From positions 4,030,001 through 4,094,000 of the forward strand of contig NC_049562.1 in the NCBI RefSeq assembly GCF_013368755.1: a stretch of 64,000 bases of DNA, given 5' to 3'. Numbering within the stretch: position 1 is the stretch's first letter; each line of letters starts with the position of its first letter. This document shows, one piece after another, positions 34,047 to 44,964 of the stretch. Under the pieces are notes generated by a model. That model saw nothing but the letters and a program-made list of their open reading frames with translations, made no database searches and was not told the origin of the DNA. The translations under genes were made by a program, and so were the position numbers. Source of the stretch: Talaromyces rugulosus (lineage: Eukaryota > Ascomycota > Eurotiomycetes > Eurotiales > Trichocomaceae).

Positions 34047-35766
34047 ATGGACCAGCCGAGTCGCGCAGATGAAGTTGGGAACGTATGTCAATTAGCTTTG
34101 CCACTTTGTGGCCAGCTGCTTCAGTGCTGCATTGGCTTCCAACCGTCTATGGAAATTTACTGATTGATTCTATCTTTTGTAGCTCCTCAATGCCGTCCAG
34201 AACCTCCTCGTCCCATTCATTCGCTCGGCCGATACTCAATCGCTTGAGAATGGTTCCAAGAATGGTGTAAACGGTAACTCAAACAAGGCAGCCGCACTAT
34301 TGATCGATCACAAAAGTCCAAAGGAACTCCAGGAGATACTAAATCTCGATTTCCCTACCACCGGACAGGGACAGAATGGCCTGCTCGAGATTGTCCAGCA
34401 GGTACTGCGTTATTCGGTCAATACCTGGCACCAGGGCTTCCTGGACAAGCTCTACGCGTCGACAAATGCTCCTGGGGTTGCAGCTGAGCTCATACTTGCA
34501 ACATTAAACACCAATGTTCACGTCTACCACGTCTCACCCGCTTTGACGCTCATTGAAAAGTATACTGCCAAAAAGCTAGCGTCGCTGTTTGGTCTCAATG
34601 GCCCGTACTCTGGCGGTATTTCTGTTCAGGGTGGATCAGCTTCGAACACGACGTCCATTGTCATTGCCAGAAACATTCTTTATCCGGAAACCAAGACCGA
34701 AGGGAACGGAGGCTATCGATTCGTCCTGTTCACAAGCGAACATGGCCATTACAGCATTGAAAAAGCGGCTCAGATGCTTGGTTTTGGAAGCAGTGCCGTT
34801 TGGTCGGTGCCTGTTGATAAACAAGGTCGCATAATTCCGTCTGAGTTGGACAATCTCGTACAAAAAGCCAAGAACGAAGGTCGAACCCCCTTTTATGTGA
34901 ACGCAACCGCTGGTACAACTGTTTTGGGGTCATTCGATCCATTCGATGAAATATCAGCGGTCTGCAAGAAACACAATCTGTGGTTACACGTTGACGGTTC
35001 ATGGGGTGGCTCATTCGTATTCTCCAAGCATCACAAATCCAAGCTAGCTGGAGCAGAAAAGGCAGACAGTATTGCCATTAACCCTCATAAAATGCTAGGT
35101 GTCCCCGTGACATGTTCTTTCTTACTCGCAGCAGATCTCCGCCAATTCCACCGCGCAAACACTCTTCCGGCTGGATACCTTTTCCACAACGTCGATACTG
35201 ACCATCAGCAACCCAACGGCAAGGTAGAAGAAGAACTATCAGAGGTACAACCCGAATCTCCCGAGGTCTGGGATCTTGCAGACTTGACCCTTCAGTGCGG
35301 TCGACGTGCAGACTCTCTGAAACTATTCCTAAGCTGGACATATTACGGATCCGAGGGCTACGAGCGCCAGATCGACGAGGCTGCCGATGTGGCCTCCTAT
35401 TTGGCAACTGTTATTGACAACCATCCGGATTTCATTCTTCTTAGTGAAAACCCACCTCCCTGCTTACAGGTGTGCTACTACTATGCGCCGGGCAAACGCT
35501 TGGTTCATGAGTCAGAGAGCAACATCTCAGAGGATGCACGCGCTGCCAAGAATAGCAAGATCACTGAAGAAATCACTCATGCCATTGTCGACAAGGGATA
35601 CATGATTGATTATGCGCCACCAAGTAGTAACGATGTCGAGAACAAGGGGAAGGGCAAGTTTTTCCGCTGTGTCGTCAACATATCGACAACCAGAAAGACT
35701 ATGGATGGTCTGATTCGCGCTATTGAAGATGTCGGTCCTGGGATTGTTGACAGAGTGAGGGAATAG
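34047..35766 (+). CDS. Group II PLP-dependent decarboxylase (glutamate/cysteine-sulfinate decarboxylase-like)
   Basis: Two exons, 34047-34082 and 34183-35766 (100-nt intron), give 539 aa; exon 1 encodes MDQPSRADEVGN, and exon 2 continues LLNAVQNLLVPFIRSAD. PLP-fold type I decarboxylase: substrate and cofactor motifs GGSASNTTSIVIARN, FTSEHGHYSIEKAAQMLG, NATAGTTVLGSFDPFDEI, the aspartate in WLHVDGSWGG, and the Schiff-base lysine about residue 315 in INPHKMLGVP. The NPHKM.GVP form is typical of the animal GAD/CSAD/GADL1 group rather than of plant or bacterial GadB, so glutamate, cysteine sulfinate or aspartate are candidate substrates; sequence alone does not decide. All key residues are present. 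It converges with RINT1/TIP20, 172 bp away. Confidence 0.9.
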
Positions 35767-35938
35767 CTGGAGGTCAATTCTCCAAAAGTATCAAGATTGT
35801 CTTGGTTTTCTTTTCATCAGCTAGAGACAGACATGACACGATGGCTAGAATAAATACGAACATAGAGGACTCATGACTTGGAAAAATGCAAGCCTTTTCA
35901 GAAGGCCGAATAGATTAATACATTAGATAGACAATTGC

Positions 35939-38666
35939 TCAACTCCGAATCTCAACTCTCTTCTCCAACACCGCTCTCGCCTCTGCCTCGGTCAACGTAT
36001 CAATGTCCAATTCATTCAAAACCTCACGAGCAGATTCATTATTCGCAAATAGTTTTCTTTCCACCTCCCACAGCCCCAACTCTTTCTTCTCGTCAGCATG
36101 TTGCACATCCTGTGATTCATCTGGGACATTTTGTGGTTTTATTTTCAAACCCAAAAGAGTCAGCCCCTCGTTGAGCTTTTTGATGGTGCGTCTTGCTTCG
36201 CCTTGAGCTGGAGGGCCCTGAACGCTAATGGCGCTGTCAACGACACCGCATATGTGATGGACATCACTGGCGAGTTGCGAGGCACCAGCGGCGGAAAAGG
36301 AGTGGCGTAGAACTACATTGTCCCAAAGGAATGTTTGCACTGAAAGCAGAACCTGCCTTGTTATCCTTCGCAAAGGCGCAGTTCCCAAGGCGCGGGCGAG
36401 GAAAGAGATATTCGAGGATAAGATGCGAATAGCAGCCGTCAACTCAGACGTGAGCGGATGAGGGAAACTCGCAGAGGGTGACGAAAGTGATGACCATGTG
36501 GAAACGCGAGAGTAGGATTTTAGCGAGGACTGGACTTGGGTGGAGAATGTAGAGATGAGGATGCTCTCGGAGCGCATCCTGAGACGACGGTATGCCGATG
36601 CGGTCTCGTCGAACAGGGCCCCCTCAGACATGTGGCTCTTGTTGGTCAGGTTGTTTTCAGTCACAGTTTGCGAGGTTCGTTGCGCTACTTCGGCGATGGA
36701 CATGGGTCCTACAACGTTCTTGCCTTCGTCCCTATTTTTTTGCACACGGTCTTGGAGTTCAGACCATAGATCAAGGAAAAACACATCGTCGCTCCAGTCT
36801 TGCATTTTCTTTTCGAGGTATTCTGCACTGCCAAAGATCCGACATAGTCTCTCGAGACCAGCCACGCCTTCAAGGTCTCCCTGGTCACCCCCCTGTACAG
36901 TGCGGCCAATCGTTGAAGTCATGGCAAGATACGCCTCCAGGCCAGAAAGTAGACGTTCATGGAACTGGTCGAATATCGTGATCTGGATGTCTATGAGGAA
37001 GCGTAACTTCTGGCTAAACGAGGACAGTGGTTTATATCGGTCTGTTATAGTTTCAAGAAGGTCGTTAACTCGTATAGCAGCGTTGGTTGGTTTCGTGGCG
37101 TTTCCTTCAACTCCGTCGTAGTCAATTTGTCCGCTTTCTGGGGTATCAATGATGTCTTTATATCTAGAGAGCGCGAATTCCTTCTCGACTTGTAGCCATC
37201 GGTCGAACCAATTTTGTTGAGAGAGCAGCTCGGAAGCTAGCCCCTCCCATGCTTCAGAGGAATATGGATCTGAAAGATAATTCCATGTTTCCCGAAGGTC
37301 TGTATCAAAGTTCATGAGTTCGTGTAAAAAGTGGCTGAAAAGCTGAGGGTTTGTCGCCACTTGTGGAACGATGGCATTTATCTTTTGTCGGACCATTGGT
37401 AGCAAGGCAGTAATAAAAGCGTTTGTTGCACTTAGGAAATGCCACTCCAGTGCTTGGCCAACGGAGTCGGCTCGTCTGTCCAAGATAGGCTGCAAATATG
37501 CTACAAAGAAGCCGGCATAAGTGGCGATTAAATCGGACACATGGGAAAGAAAGTATTCCGGCTTTTTTCACAAGTCAGTTTCTATACTTGGAAAAGAAGA
37601 AAATATTCTCACCTTGTCTAGCCTATTAGTTAGCTTTGTTCCGCTGAAATGGTATTTGAAGCGAAGTTCTAGTGGATGGACCATAACCTCCAATGGTAAT
37701 AGCACTTGCGTCTCTTCTCCGTGTTTAGCAGTGACAGCATCCCGGGTTTTGAGATCACTAGAAAGGTAATATGTCAGCAATTGCTTTTGTTTCTTAGCGG
37801 GAAAATATTCCTAAATGCCACACTCACGGCTCTTGGAAATCCAACAAAAGATCAACATTATCAGCCCATTCTTGAAGGAAGCCATCATTCAAGACAAGTT
37901 CTTTCCCAGGCCATTTAAGCTTTTCAAGTGTACCCTGTAACCGGCTGCTGAAAACTTCCTGTATTCGCTTCTTCACGGAGGCGACAAGCTTTTCGATGGT
38001 ATCGACGAGGTGGGGAGCAGCGCCCTCCGCGGCGACTTGGGCATCTTTCAGCGACGACAAAATATCACGTAGACGCCTGTATGGGGGTAACGACTGTTGG
38101 GGAGCCGATTCCACATTCTTCGAGACTTGCTCACTATGTACATCGAAGTTAGCTTTTATCTTTCTGTTCGACAAGGAAACATTGACCGCCACTAGTCTTA
38201 CCTTAACCCTTCTACTTCATGTAATAGCGACAGATACCCCTTGGCAACATCCAGCCTCTGTAGCTTTTTCATACTCAATTCGAACGAACGCACTGCTTCA
38301 TCGCTGGTTTCGGATTGTGTGATTATCTTCAAGCGCCGGTCGATATCGGCCTGCTGTCGATTGAAGGCTTCGGCCTGTTCTCGCACCGCATCGGAATGGT
38401 TCTTTGACGCAATTGTCGCTTTGTCGAGTGCTTCCTGTGCCTCTGCCAGCTGCATGACATGTCAGTTCCATTCTGCGCACGTTGAAGAAGAGAGGAGAGA
38501 AGAAAAATAAGTTTACCTGTTTGCGCTGCAACTCATGCTGGGCACCAAGATTGGAGAGTAGCGAGTCTAAGCTTTCGAGATCAGCCAATGACTGGATTTT
38601 ATCGCTCAGATAATCCTGCACTCTGGTGGCCTCCTGGGAGGAGAGCTGGTCGAGAGAGGCAGGCAT
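35939..38666 (-). CDS. tip20: RINT1/Tip20 family vesicle tether
   Basis: Member of the Dsl1/NRZ complex that captures Golgi-derived COPI vesicles at the ER. Exons 38666-38517, 38449-38202, 38133-37828, 37757-37613 and 37561-35939 join in phase to 823 aa; the introns are 67, 68, 70 and 51 nt. N-terminal coiled coil (LAEAQEALDKATIASKNHSD) is followed by LQRLDVAKGYLSLLHEVEGL, the RINT1 hallmark region, then PLELRFKYHFSGTKLTNRLD and PEYFLSHVSDLIATYAGFF. The last exon contains DRRADSVGQALEWHFLSATN and the long C-terminal helical bundle ending DIDTLTEAEARAVLEKRVEI. Start is the only ATG in the first exon frame. It is divergent from DNA ligase I with a 210-bp shared promoter. Confidence 0.92.
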
Positions 38667-38876
38667 TGTTGTTGTTGACAGTGGTTGCGGCGGGGAGAAA
38701 TAAGTAGATGTGTTCCGTCAGGACGATGACGCCAGGTTCAAGGTGGAGCCGCCGGGGTGCGGTGCGGAGGGAGCTCTCCAGCTCCAGCTTCATCTACCAC
38801 CGCAATTTGTTTTTTAAGTTTTATCGCATTTATTGTTTTTACTAGCCAACATATTTGTTGATTATTGCTGGTGACC
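38667..38876. promoter_or_regulatory. Shared divergent promoter TIP20 / LIG1
   Basis: Only 210 bases separate the two start codons. There is no ACGCGT (MCB) box in it, which is notable because DNA ligase I is MBF-controlled in yeasts. A GATGACGCC motif (ATF/CRE-like) lies near 38724. Confidence 0.5.
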
Positions 38877-41441
38877 ATGCCTAGCCCGGCCAAGAAGCGA
38901 AAAACAAATACACTCGGCTCATCCTCCGGGCACGTCAGGCGCATTGAATCATTCTTCACACAGCAGCAGACACAGCCAAAACTCCAGTCGCAAACGACAA
39001 TATCAGACCAGACAGAAGGAACCCTGAGCGACGAACAGCTCGCCCGAAAACTACAAGCTGAATGGAATCAAGAGGAGGAGGAGGATGCGCCGACAGCTTC
39101 CGAACCCACCGCAATCGCAGATAACAATAATGATTCCCCGGACAAAAATGTCACAAAAGTGACCCCTCCTCCAGCAGCTACGATATCGGATATTTCGACT
39201 CTTGTGCGGTCAAAACCGACTTTTCAGAAAGATATATTATCCTTGCAGTCCCATATTGGTTCAGAAGATACCATCGTCTCGTCTATCCCCCTCGACGAAA
39301 GTCCCTTGACATTCGACCCTTCAAAATACATCCCAGAGCTCCAGAAGCACTGGAAAACACAAGACAGCGGGGGCAGCGGAGATGCATCATATGCGCTCCT
39401 GACAAGAGCCTTCGTGTTGGTGAACGCGACGACGAAACGGATCAAAATCGTGGATACTCTGGTGAACCTATTACGAATTCTGATCGAGGGGGCTCCGGAC
39501 AGCCTCTTGCCGGCAGTCTGGTTGGCGACTAATTCATTTGCGCCGCCGTATGAGCCGGCAGAACTTGGGCTTGGAGGGTCGGCTATATCAAAAGCTTTTA
39601 AAAACATATACGGGCTGAATAGTCAGGGGCTCAAGACACTATATAATAAGCATGGAGACGCCGGGGATGTGGCATTCGAGGCCAAGAAACGACAGAGCTT
39701 CACGCTCAAGAAGCCGAAACCACTGACTATAAAGGGTGTCTATCAATCCCTAGTCAAGATTGCAAGAAGCAAAGGTACTGGAAGCCAAGAGACCAAACAA
39801 CGCATCGTCGAAAGATTACTTCAAGATACTCGAGGGGCCGAGGAGAGTCGTTATATTGTGAGAACTCTAGTCCAGCACCTACGCATCGGTGCTGTGAAAA
39901 CGACGATGCTCATTGCGCTCGCAAGAGCGTTTCTATTCTCTAAACCCCCCGACGCGAGATTTACAGTCCAAGGAATGCACCATCTAAGCTGCCTGAAAAA
40001 GGAGGAGCTTACTGAAGTTTATGCCAAAGCTGAAGAGATGGTCAAGGCGTCTTATGCTCGTCATCCCAACTACGACGATCTCGTACCGTGTCTACTTGAG
40101 ATCGGCGTGTCGGAAGAATTACTTGTGCGATGTGGATTGGCGCTACATATCCCCCTACGACCTATGCTGGGCAGTATCACTCGAGATCTGTCAGATATGT
40201 TGACCAAATTACAAGGAAAAGAATTTGCCTGCGAGTACAAGTACGACGGCCAACGAGCACAGGTTCACTGCGACGCAAACGGCAAAGTGAGCATATTCTC
40301 CCGCCATCTCGAAGTCATGACAGACAAGTATCCAGACCTGGTCTCCCTCGTACCCCAAATTCGAGGCGAGTCCGTGTCCAGCTTTATCCTCGAAGGGGAA
40401 GTAGTCGCCGTCGACCGGGAGACTGGCGACCTCCAAGCGTTCCAGATCCTCACCAATCGCGCCAAGAAAAATGTTGATGTTGGGAGCATCAAGGTGAATG
40501 TCTGTCTTTTTGCGTTTGATTTGATGTACCTGAACGGCGAGCCGCTGCTCGACCGGTCATTCAGAGAACGGCGGAGTATGCTTCGCGGGCTTTTTACAGA
40601 AATTTCTAATCGATTTACATGGGTCAAGAGCATAGACACTACGTCTGGGGAGTCGGAGGCTGTGCTGGAGTTTTTCAAGAGCGCGACTGACGTCAAATGC
40701 GAGGGCATCATGGTCAAAATCCTGGACAACAACGGCAACAACCAGAACCAGAAGCAACCCCCAGGTACAATCGCCGACGAGGAAGAACTCACAGAAAACC
40801 AAGCCGTCACAACGCAGCCCAAAAAAGAAAAACCCACACGCCGCAAAGCCCTGCTTTCAACCTACGAACCCGACAAACGGCTCGAATCATGGCTCAAAGT
40901 GAAAAAGGACTATAGCGCCTCATCCGAGACCCTCGACCTAATACCCATTGGCGCATGGCACGGCAACGGACGCAAAGCTAAATGGTGGTCGCCAATCCTC
41001 CTCGCCGTGCGCAACCCGGAGACAGGCTACCTAGAAGCCGTCACCAAATGCATGTCCGGCTTCACCGACAAATTCTACCAAACAAACAAAGACAAATACG
41101 CCCAGGGCAGCGAAAACGTCATCTCGCGGCCCAGCTACGTCGACTACGGCGCCGGCGAGCCAGATGTCTGGTTCGAGCCGCAGGAAGTTTGGGAGATGGC
41201 GTTTGCGGATATCACGTTGAGTCCAACGTATACGGCAGCTATCGGGCTTGTCAGTGAGGAGAGGGGATTGAGTCTGCGGTTCCCACGCTTTCTGCGAGTG
41301 CGAGAGGATAAATCGCTGGAGGAAGCGAGCACGTCGGACTTTCTCGCTGGGCTATGGCGGAAACAGGCGGAGCGTGCGACGGAAGAGGGCATACTCCTTG
41401 GTGAGGAAAACGACGACGAGGATCTTGCGCTTGAACACTGA
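38877..41441 (+). CDS. lig1: ATP-dependent DNA ligase I
   Basis: Seals Okazaki fragments and excision-repair nicks. Intronless, 854 aa from ATG 38877 (MPSPAKKRKTNTL); an upstream non-ATG extension is ignored. The N-terminus has a nuclear-type KKRK and a PCNA-binding-like HVRRIESFF (a weak PIP box, consistent with LIG1). A low-complexity acidic linker follows, then the DNA-binding domain (YALLTRAFVLVNATTKRIKI; VRTLVQHLRIGA). Adenylation domain: motif I CEYKYDGQRAQVH with the nucleophile Lys at about 455, motif III LYLNGEPL-like FDLMYLNGEPLLDR, motif IV CEGIMVK, motif V SWLKVKKDY. The OB domain follows with IPIGAWHGNGRK and a C-terminal PRFLRVREDKSLEEAS. All nucleotidyltransferase motifs are intact. 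Confidence 0.96.
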   Translation: MPSPAKKRKTNTLGSSSGHVRRIESFFTQQQTQPKLQSQTTISDQTEGTLSDEQLARKLQAEWNQEEEEDAPTASEPTAIADNNNDSPDKNVTKVTPPPAATISDISTLVRSKPTFQKDILSLQSHIGSEDTIVSSIPLDESPLTFDPSKYIPELQKHWKTQDSGGSGDASYALLTRAFVLVNATTKRIKIVDTLVNLLRILIEGAPDSLLPAVWLATNSFAPPYEPAELGLGGSAISKAFKNIYGLNSQGLKTLYNKHGDAGDVAFEAKKRQSFTLKKPKPLTIKGVYQSLVKIARSKGTGSQETKQRIVERLLQDTRGAEESRYIVRTLVQHLRIGAVKTTMLIALARAFLFSKPPDARFTVQGMHHLSCLKKEELTEVYAKAEEMVKASYARHPNYDDLVPCLLEIGVSEELLVRCGLALHIPLRPMLGSITRDLSDMLTKLQGKEFACEYKYDGQRAQVHCDANGKVSIFSRHLEVMTDKYPDLVSLVPQIRGESVSSFILEGEVVAVDRETGDLQAFQILTNRAKKNVDVGSIKVNVCLFAFDLMYLNGEPLLDRSFRERRSMLRGLFTEISNRFTWVKSIDTTSGESEAVLEFFKSATDVKCEGIMVKILDNNGNNQNQKQPPGTIADEEELTENQAVTTQPKKEKPTRRKALLSTYEPDKRLESWLKVKKDYSASSETLDLIPIGAWHGNGRKAKWWSPILLAVRNPETGYLEAVTKCMSGFTDKFYQTNKDKYAQGSENVISRPSYVDYGAGEPDVWFEPQEVWEMAFADITLSPTYTAAIGLVSEERGLSLRFPRFLRVREDKSLEEASTSDFLAGLWRKQAERATEEGILLGEENDDEDLALEH

Positions 41442-42114
41442 GCACAGACACGCGACTCTATTGGTACAGACTACGGAGTACTCCCCAACGTATCAATGGC
41501 GTGCGATCAGCGTTGAAGTTGTTCGTTGTAAAGTGTAAAAAAAAACATCAAGATGGAATGACGTCGCCGCCGCCAATCGGAGCGGTCCACATGGTGGGGT
41601 AAACACACTACGCCTAATGAGGCAATCGCGTCGCGCTGCGACGCGCCACGCGACGCGCACGCGTGACAACGTGTTAAGTGACATCAGCGTTATTGATATT
41701 GATTCGCCAGCAGCATCGCTGGCGGGTGGGTTGATTGAGACTAGGTACAGATCCAGATGGGATAACGAGCAACTAATAATAGTCCGTTGGCCGGAGAGAA
41801 AACACAAAGCCACGCCATGGACAACAAAACACAAGGGAAAGAACAGAAAGAGTATGATGCATATATAGACATCGGGCCAAGTATGATATACGACAAAACA
41901 AGTATAATCGTTGGTAGTTAGAAATTAAACAAAATGTGTGACCCACAAGATGGGAGAGAGGGAAAGATAGGCTGCGAGCAACAGGGCGCTGTAAATATGC
42001 AATTGCATCGCATGGAACGGAATCATATCAGAAGTAATATGTAGTGTCATGAATCAGTCGTGTCGGGCGTGAAAAGGGACAAAGGGAAAAAATTATAACA
42101 GCAGGGCTGCAAGA
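41442..42114. other. Spacer between convergent LIG1 and WHI5-like genes
   Basis: About 670 bases of 3' flank on both sides. A GC-rich cluster at 41627-41665 is listed separately. The rest is unremarkable AT-moderate sequence without coding signal. Confidence 0.5.
41627..41665. repeat. CpG-rich inverted-repeat cluster with ACGCGT
   Basis: CGCGTCGC (41627-41634), a 3-base GCT spacer and GCGACGCG (41638-41645) form a perfect inverted repeat. It is followed by CACGCGACGCG and the palindrome CACGCGTG (41658-41665), which contains the ACGCGT core of an MCB box. It is much more CpG-dense than its surroundings. Confidence 0.8.
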
Positions 42115-43227
42115 TCACGGCCGAAGCTCGTCACCCAGCTGCAGGGCCAGGCCAGTGTTCTTGTTGCGTCCGATCGGGCTGTTCATGTCTGGAGGCACCA
42201 GGTTGTCGAAATTCAACGACTTCCGAGCAGTCCTCATGAGCGGGGTCTTGGACATATTCCCTGGGGTCCGGCCACCCCAGGGACGTTGGGCAGGACTTGG
42301 GGTAACGTTGACGAAGTCGGCAAAGTTGAACTGCTGTCCCGGGGTACCAAGGTTGGGGAAGCCACCATTTCCTGGCGTGGGCGTCAACGATGGCAAAGCG
42401 GCATACTGACTTGGCGGGGTGGATGGAGGAAAGTCCCGTGTCTGCGATTTGGTATTGATCCTCGCCGGGGTGGGAGAGTTTGCCAAATAAAGCAGTAGAT
42501 CCGCTCCATCTTCGTGCTCCAGGTCTTTATCATTTTTCGGCAATCGGGCCGCCTGTAGGGGCGGCGTCCGCGGCGGAGAAGAGCTGATCATGGAGGAACT
42601 GACGTTGTTGAACCGACGAGCAGGAAGCTCGAGGTCATTTTCCTCGTCTGAATTGCCAGGGAATGCAGAGCCTGGGGCGTCCAATGCCGGAGGGTGGTTC
42701 GAGTAGATTGGCAACTGGCGGGCAAGGCCAGGCGAGGATTCCGGCAGCTGGTGAGAAGCCTTCCACGATGTCCTTCTTCGGGCCTTTGCTGGCCGTTCCG
42801 TAACCGAATCAGACCGCACTCGCTTTCGGCTGGCATTCAGCATTGGCTGCATCACGTCTGAATTGAACGTGGCGGCATGCTTATTTTTGGCCGACCGAGG
42901 CAGCTCGTGGGAAAACGTCATGTTCCGTACGGGCGACGAGGTCAGAGGCGTTTCGTAGCGGCTAGGAGGGGCCTCCGAGGAGGAGTCGGACGGTTTGTCG
43001 GATGCCCATCGATCATCACTGTCTTTGCAGTCGGACAGAGCCAACCGACCCTGTTGGTATTTGACTTTGGCGAGGCCCAGTCGATCCTGAAGGTTGAGAC
43101 AGACCTGGGAGGAAGAGGTAGTGTCAGCAGTGCCATTGTTTTTTCCGTGGTGAGTGCAAGAGAAGCCAACCTTGGCGATGTTATTCCGCATTGTCTTGTC
43201 CACGGATCGTTGCTGTGTGGGTGACAT
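42115..43227 (-). CDS. Whi5/Nrm1-type G1/S transcriptional repressor
   Basis: Fungal counterparts bind MBF/SBF and hold back G1/S genes until phosphorylated by CDK. Start chosen at ATG 43227 (MSPTQQRSVDKT); the frame is open further upstream but without family features. A 66-nt stretch (43170-43105) with a GT..AG frame, a GCTGAC branch site and a TC-rich acceptor is best read as an intron. Removing it joins TMRNNIAK to VCLNLQDRLGLAKVKYQQG, the short conserved Whi5-domain helix. That gives about 348 aa; with retention about 370 aa. The rest is disordered, with many SP/TP CDK-type sites (TSSPV, SSPPRTPP, NSPTPAR, LTPTPGNG, VTPSPAQR) and a conserved DGADLLLYLANSPTPAR. Function by family; alignment not run. 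Confidence 0.72.
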   Translation of the reverse strand: MSPTQQRSVDKTMRNNIAKVGFSCTHHGKNNGTADTTSSSQVCLNLQDRLGLAKVKYQQGRLALSDCKDSDDRWASDKPSDSSSEAPPSRYETPLTSSPVRNMTFSHELPRSAKNKHAATFNSDVMQPMLNASRKRVRSDSVTERPAKARRRTSWKASHQLPESSPGLARQLPIYSNHPPALDAPGSAFPGNSDEENDLELPARRFNNVSSSMISSSPPRTPPLQAARLPKNDKDLEHEDGADLLLYLANSPTPARINTKSQTRDFPPSTPPSQYAALPSLTPTPGNGGFPNLGTPGQQFNFADFVNVTPSPAQRPWGGRTPGNMSKTPLMRTARKSLNFDNLVPPDMNSPIGRNKNTGLALQLGDELRP

Positions 43228-44964
43228 TTTTTCTCGCTTCTCCTCTCCAATCGCCAGAGAACCTAGGGAACAAACGCAGCAGTAGACGTATGAGGGAAGC
43301 ACCAAAAAAGATTGTAGAAAAAGTTAAAAAGGGCGAAGAATTCGCAGGAAGTGTTTTTCCAGCCTACGAGAGGGGGAGGTCAAACGACCGGGGGTTTCGT
43401 TCTCCAGAGTCCGGACAGGGCTGCAGGGGGGACGCTTGGAGAAGTCCTGGATTGGTGAGAAACGCAGGCCTCGACGCAAGACTGGTCAATTGAAGATGGT
43501 GCCGACTGGCCAGTCGAAGGCGAGCGAAGCGGTTTGAGGAGTGCAGAGAGAGAGCTGGCAGAGGCAGCCCGTGCAGATTCTTTGGGGGAGGACTGAGAGG
43601 AGCCGGTGGCAGGGCACGCACGGCAGGCAGGGCTGGCCGGGTGGGGACCTGCCCTGCCGTCGCCGGGCCATCGTCGAGGAATGGGAACCACCGTCTCTTC
43701 TTTATTTCAAGACTTCAATTGAGATGCACCACCGCAGGCGAATCCTATGGCTTCAAACATCACCAGTAGTATCGGTCTACTCCGTCGAATGCGCTCGCTA
43801 CCCGATATACAATTGTCCATTCGAGGGCAATGATTGCAGCATCGGTTTCTACTCCATATACTTGCTTGCTCGACGACACTCTCTGAGATGGAATCTTTAC
43901 CACGAACCGACTCCATTAACACCCACTAGGCAGGCATTCTTGGTCTTTACATAGTCGCATTCCTAGGACGGTTAGTTGCACGGACTACACCCATCAACAC
44001 CTTTTTTTTCCAACTTGCCAAAGACAACAGACAGACAGACGCACGCTGTTTCTAGTATCCAGCGCCCTCGAAAGAGACTCTTTTGTATCCAATGGCGCAT
44101 TATTTCGGCTCCTGTCCATTCAGGCCCCTTCGAAGCAAGCAGCAGTCGGGCGATATTATTAGTCTACAGCCTGCCGTTGCGTTGCCATTGGGCGATCTAG
44201 TAGGATAGCTGCGATAATAATAGTAACCTCACTAGTAACAACTGACTAGTTAACAAGCTGCTGAATGCGAGCGGCCTTGGCAGAGATCGCTGCATGATAG
44301 ATCGTAAACATTGCAACAACCTCGAATTGAACAAGAGTCGATTATGCAGTCTCAGTCAGACACAGCGGGCCTCGAGAATGCAGGTGAAACAAGAGCGGGC
44401 TGATCCGCGTCATCAGGGCCTGTGTTTCCCAACGCACACTTTAGCATCTCTCCATATCAGATTCCTGGCCGCTGTTTTTTCCAGCTTCCAATGACCGATC
44501 CATAATCGACGTGCTGGTGGAGACGCTGATGCACGGGACGACGCAGCAGCTTTGCGACCGTTATCATCAATCGTCGTGTCCATTCTTTGCGAACGCTTGT
44601 TTTGCAACACGGCCAGATTCCGCCTCCTGTCGTCTCTTCTGATCGCCCTCCCTGCTGTATCATTGATCGCTCGTTTTCTTCGTCCTGCCGTGCTTCTAGA
44701 TAAACGCAGCTTCGCATCGTATCGCATCCTCGAATTTCTCGCTCGTGCCTTCCTGCCGCGTGGTTTGTTGACTGCTCAGCCGCAACCGTCAATTCCTCTC
44801 TCTCTCCCCGTCTCTCTCTCTCTCTCTGCGATACATTCAACCTTTCCCCTTCGCTCCTGCCAGCTCAATTCAATCTCTACCAGCTCGTTGGTGGACAACA
44901 CCGCAGGTTTCGCCGGAAGGCGGCTCCATTGTTTACTTGTTTCGCCTGTATCAATTATCCCGGG
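43228..44964. promoter_or_regulatory. Long divergent region between WHI5-like and metallopeptidase genes
   Basis: About 1.74 kb. Immediately upstream of the WHI5-like ATG, a minus-strand CCCTAG (about 43263) could be an acceptor of a 5' leader intron. Nearer the peptidase, 44800-44830 carries CT microsatellites. Several ORFs of 60-130 codons on both strands overlap each other and show no family features; I take them as chance. Confidence 0.5.
44803..44829. repeat. CT-rich microsatellite
   Basis: Interrupted CT dinucleotide runs, about 135 bp upstream of the metallopeptidase ATG, probably in the promoter or 5' leader. Confidence 0.8.
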
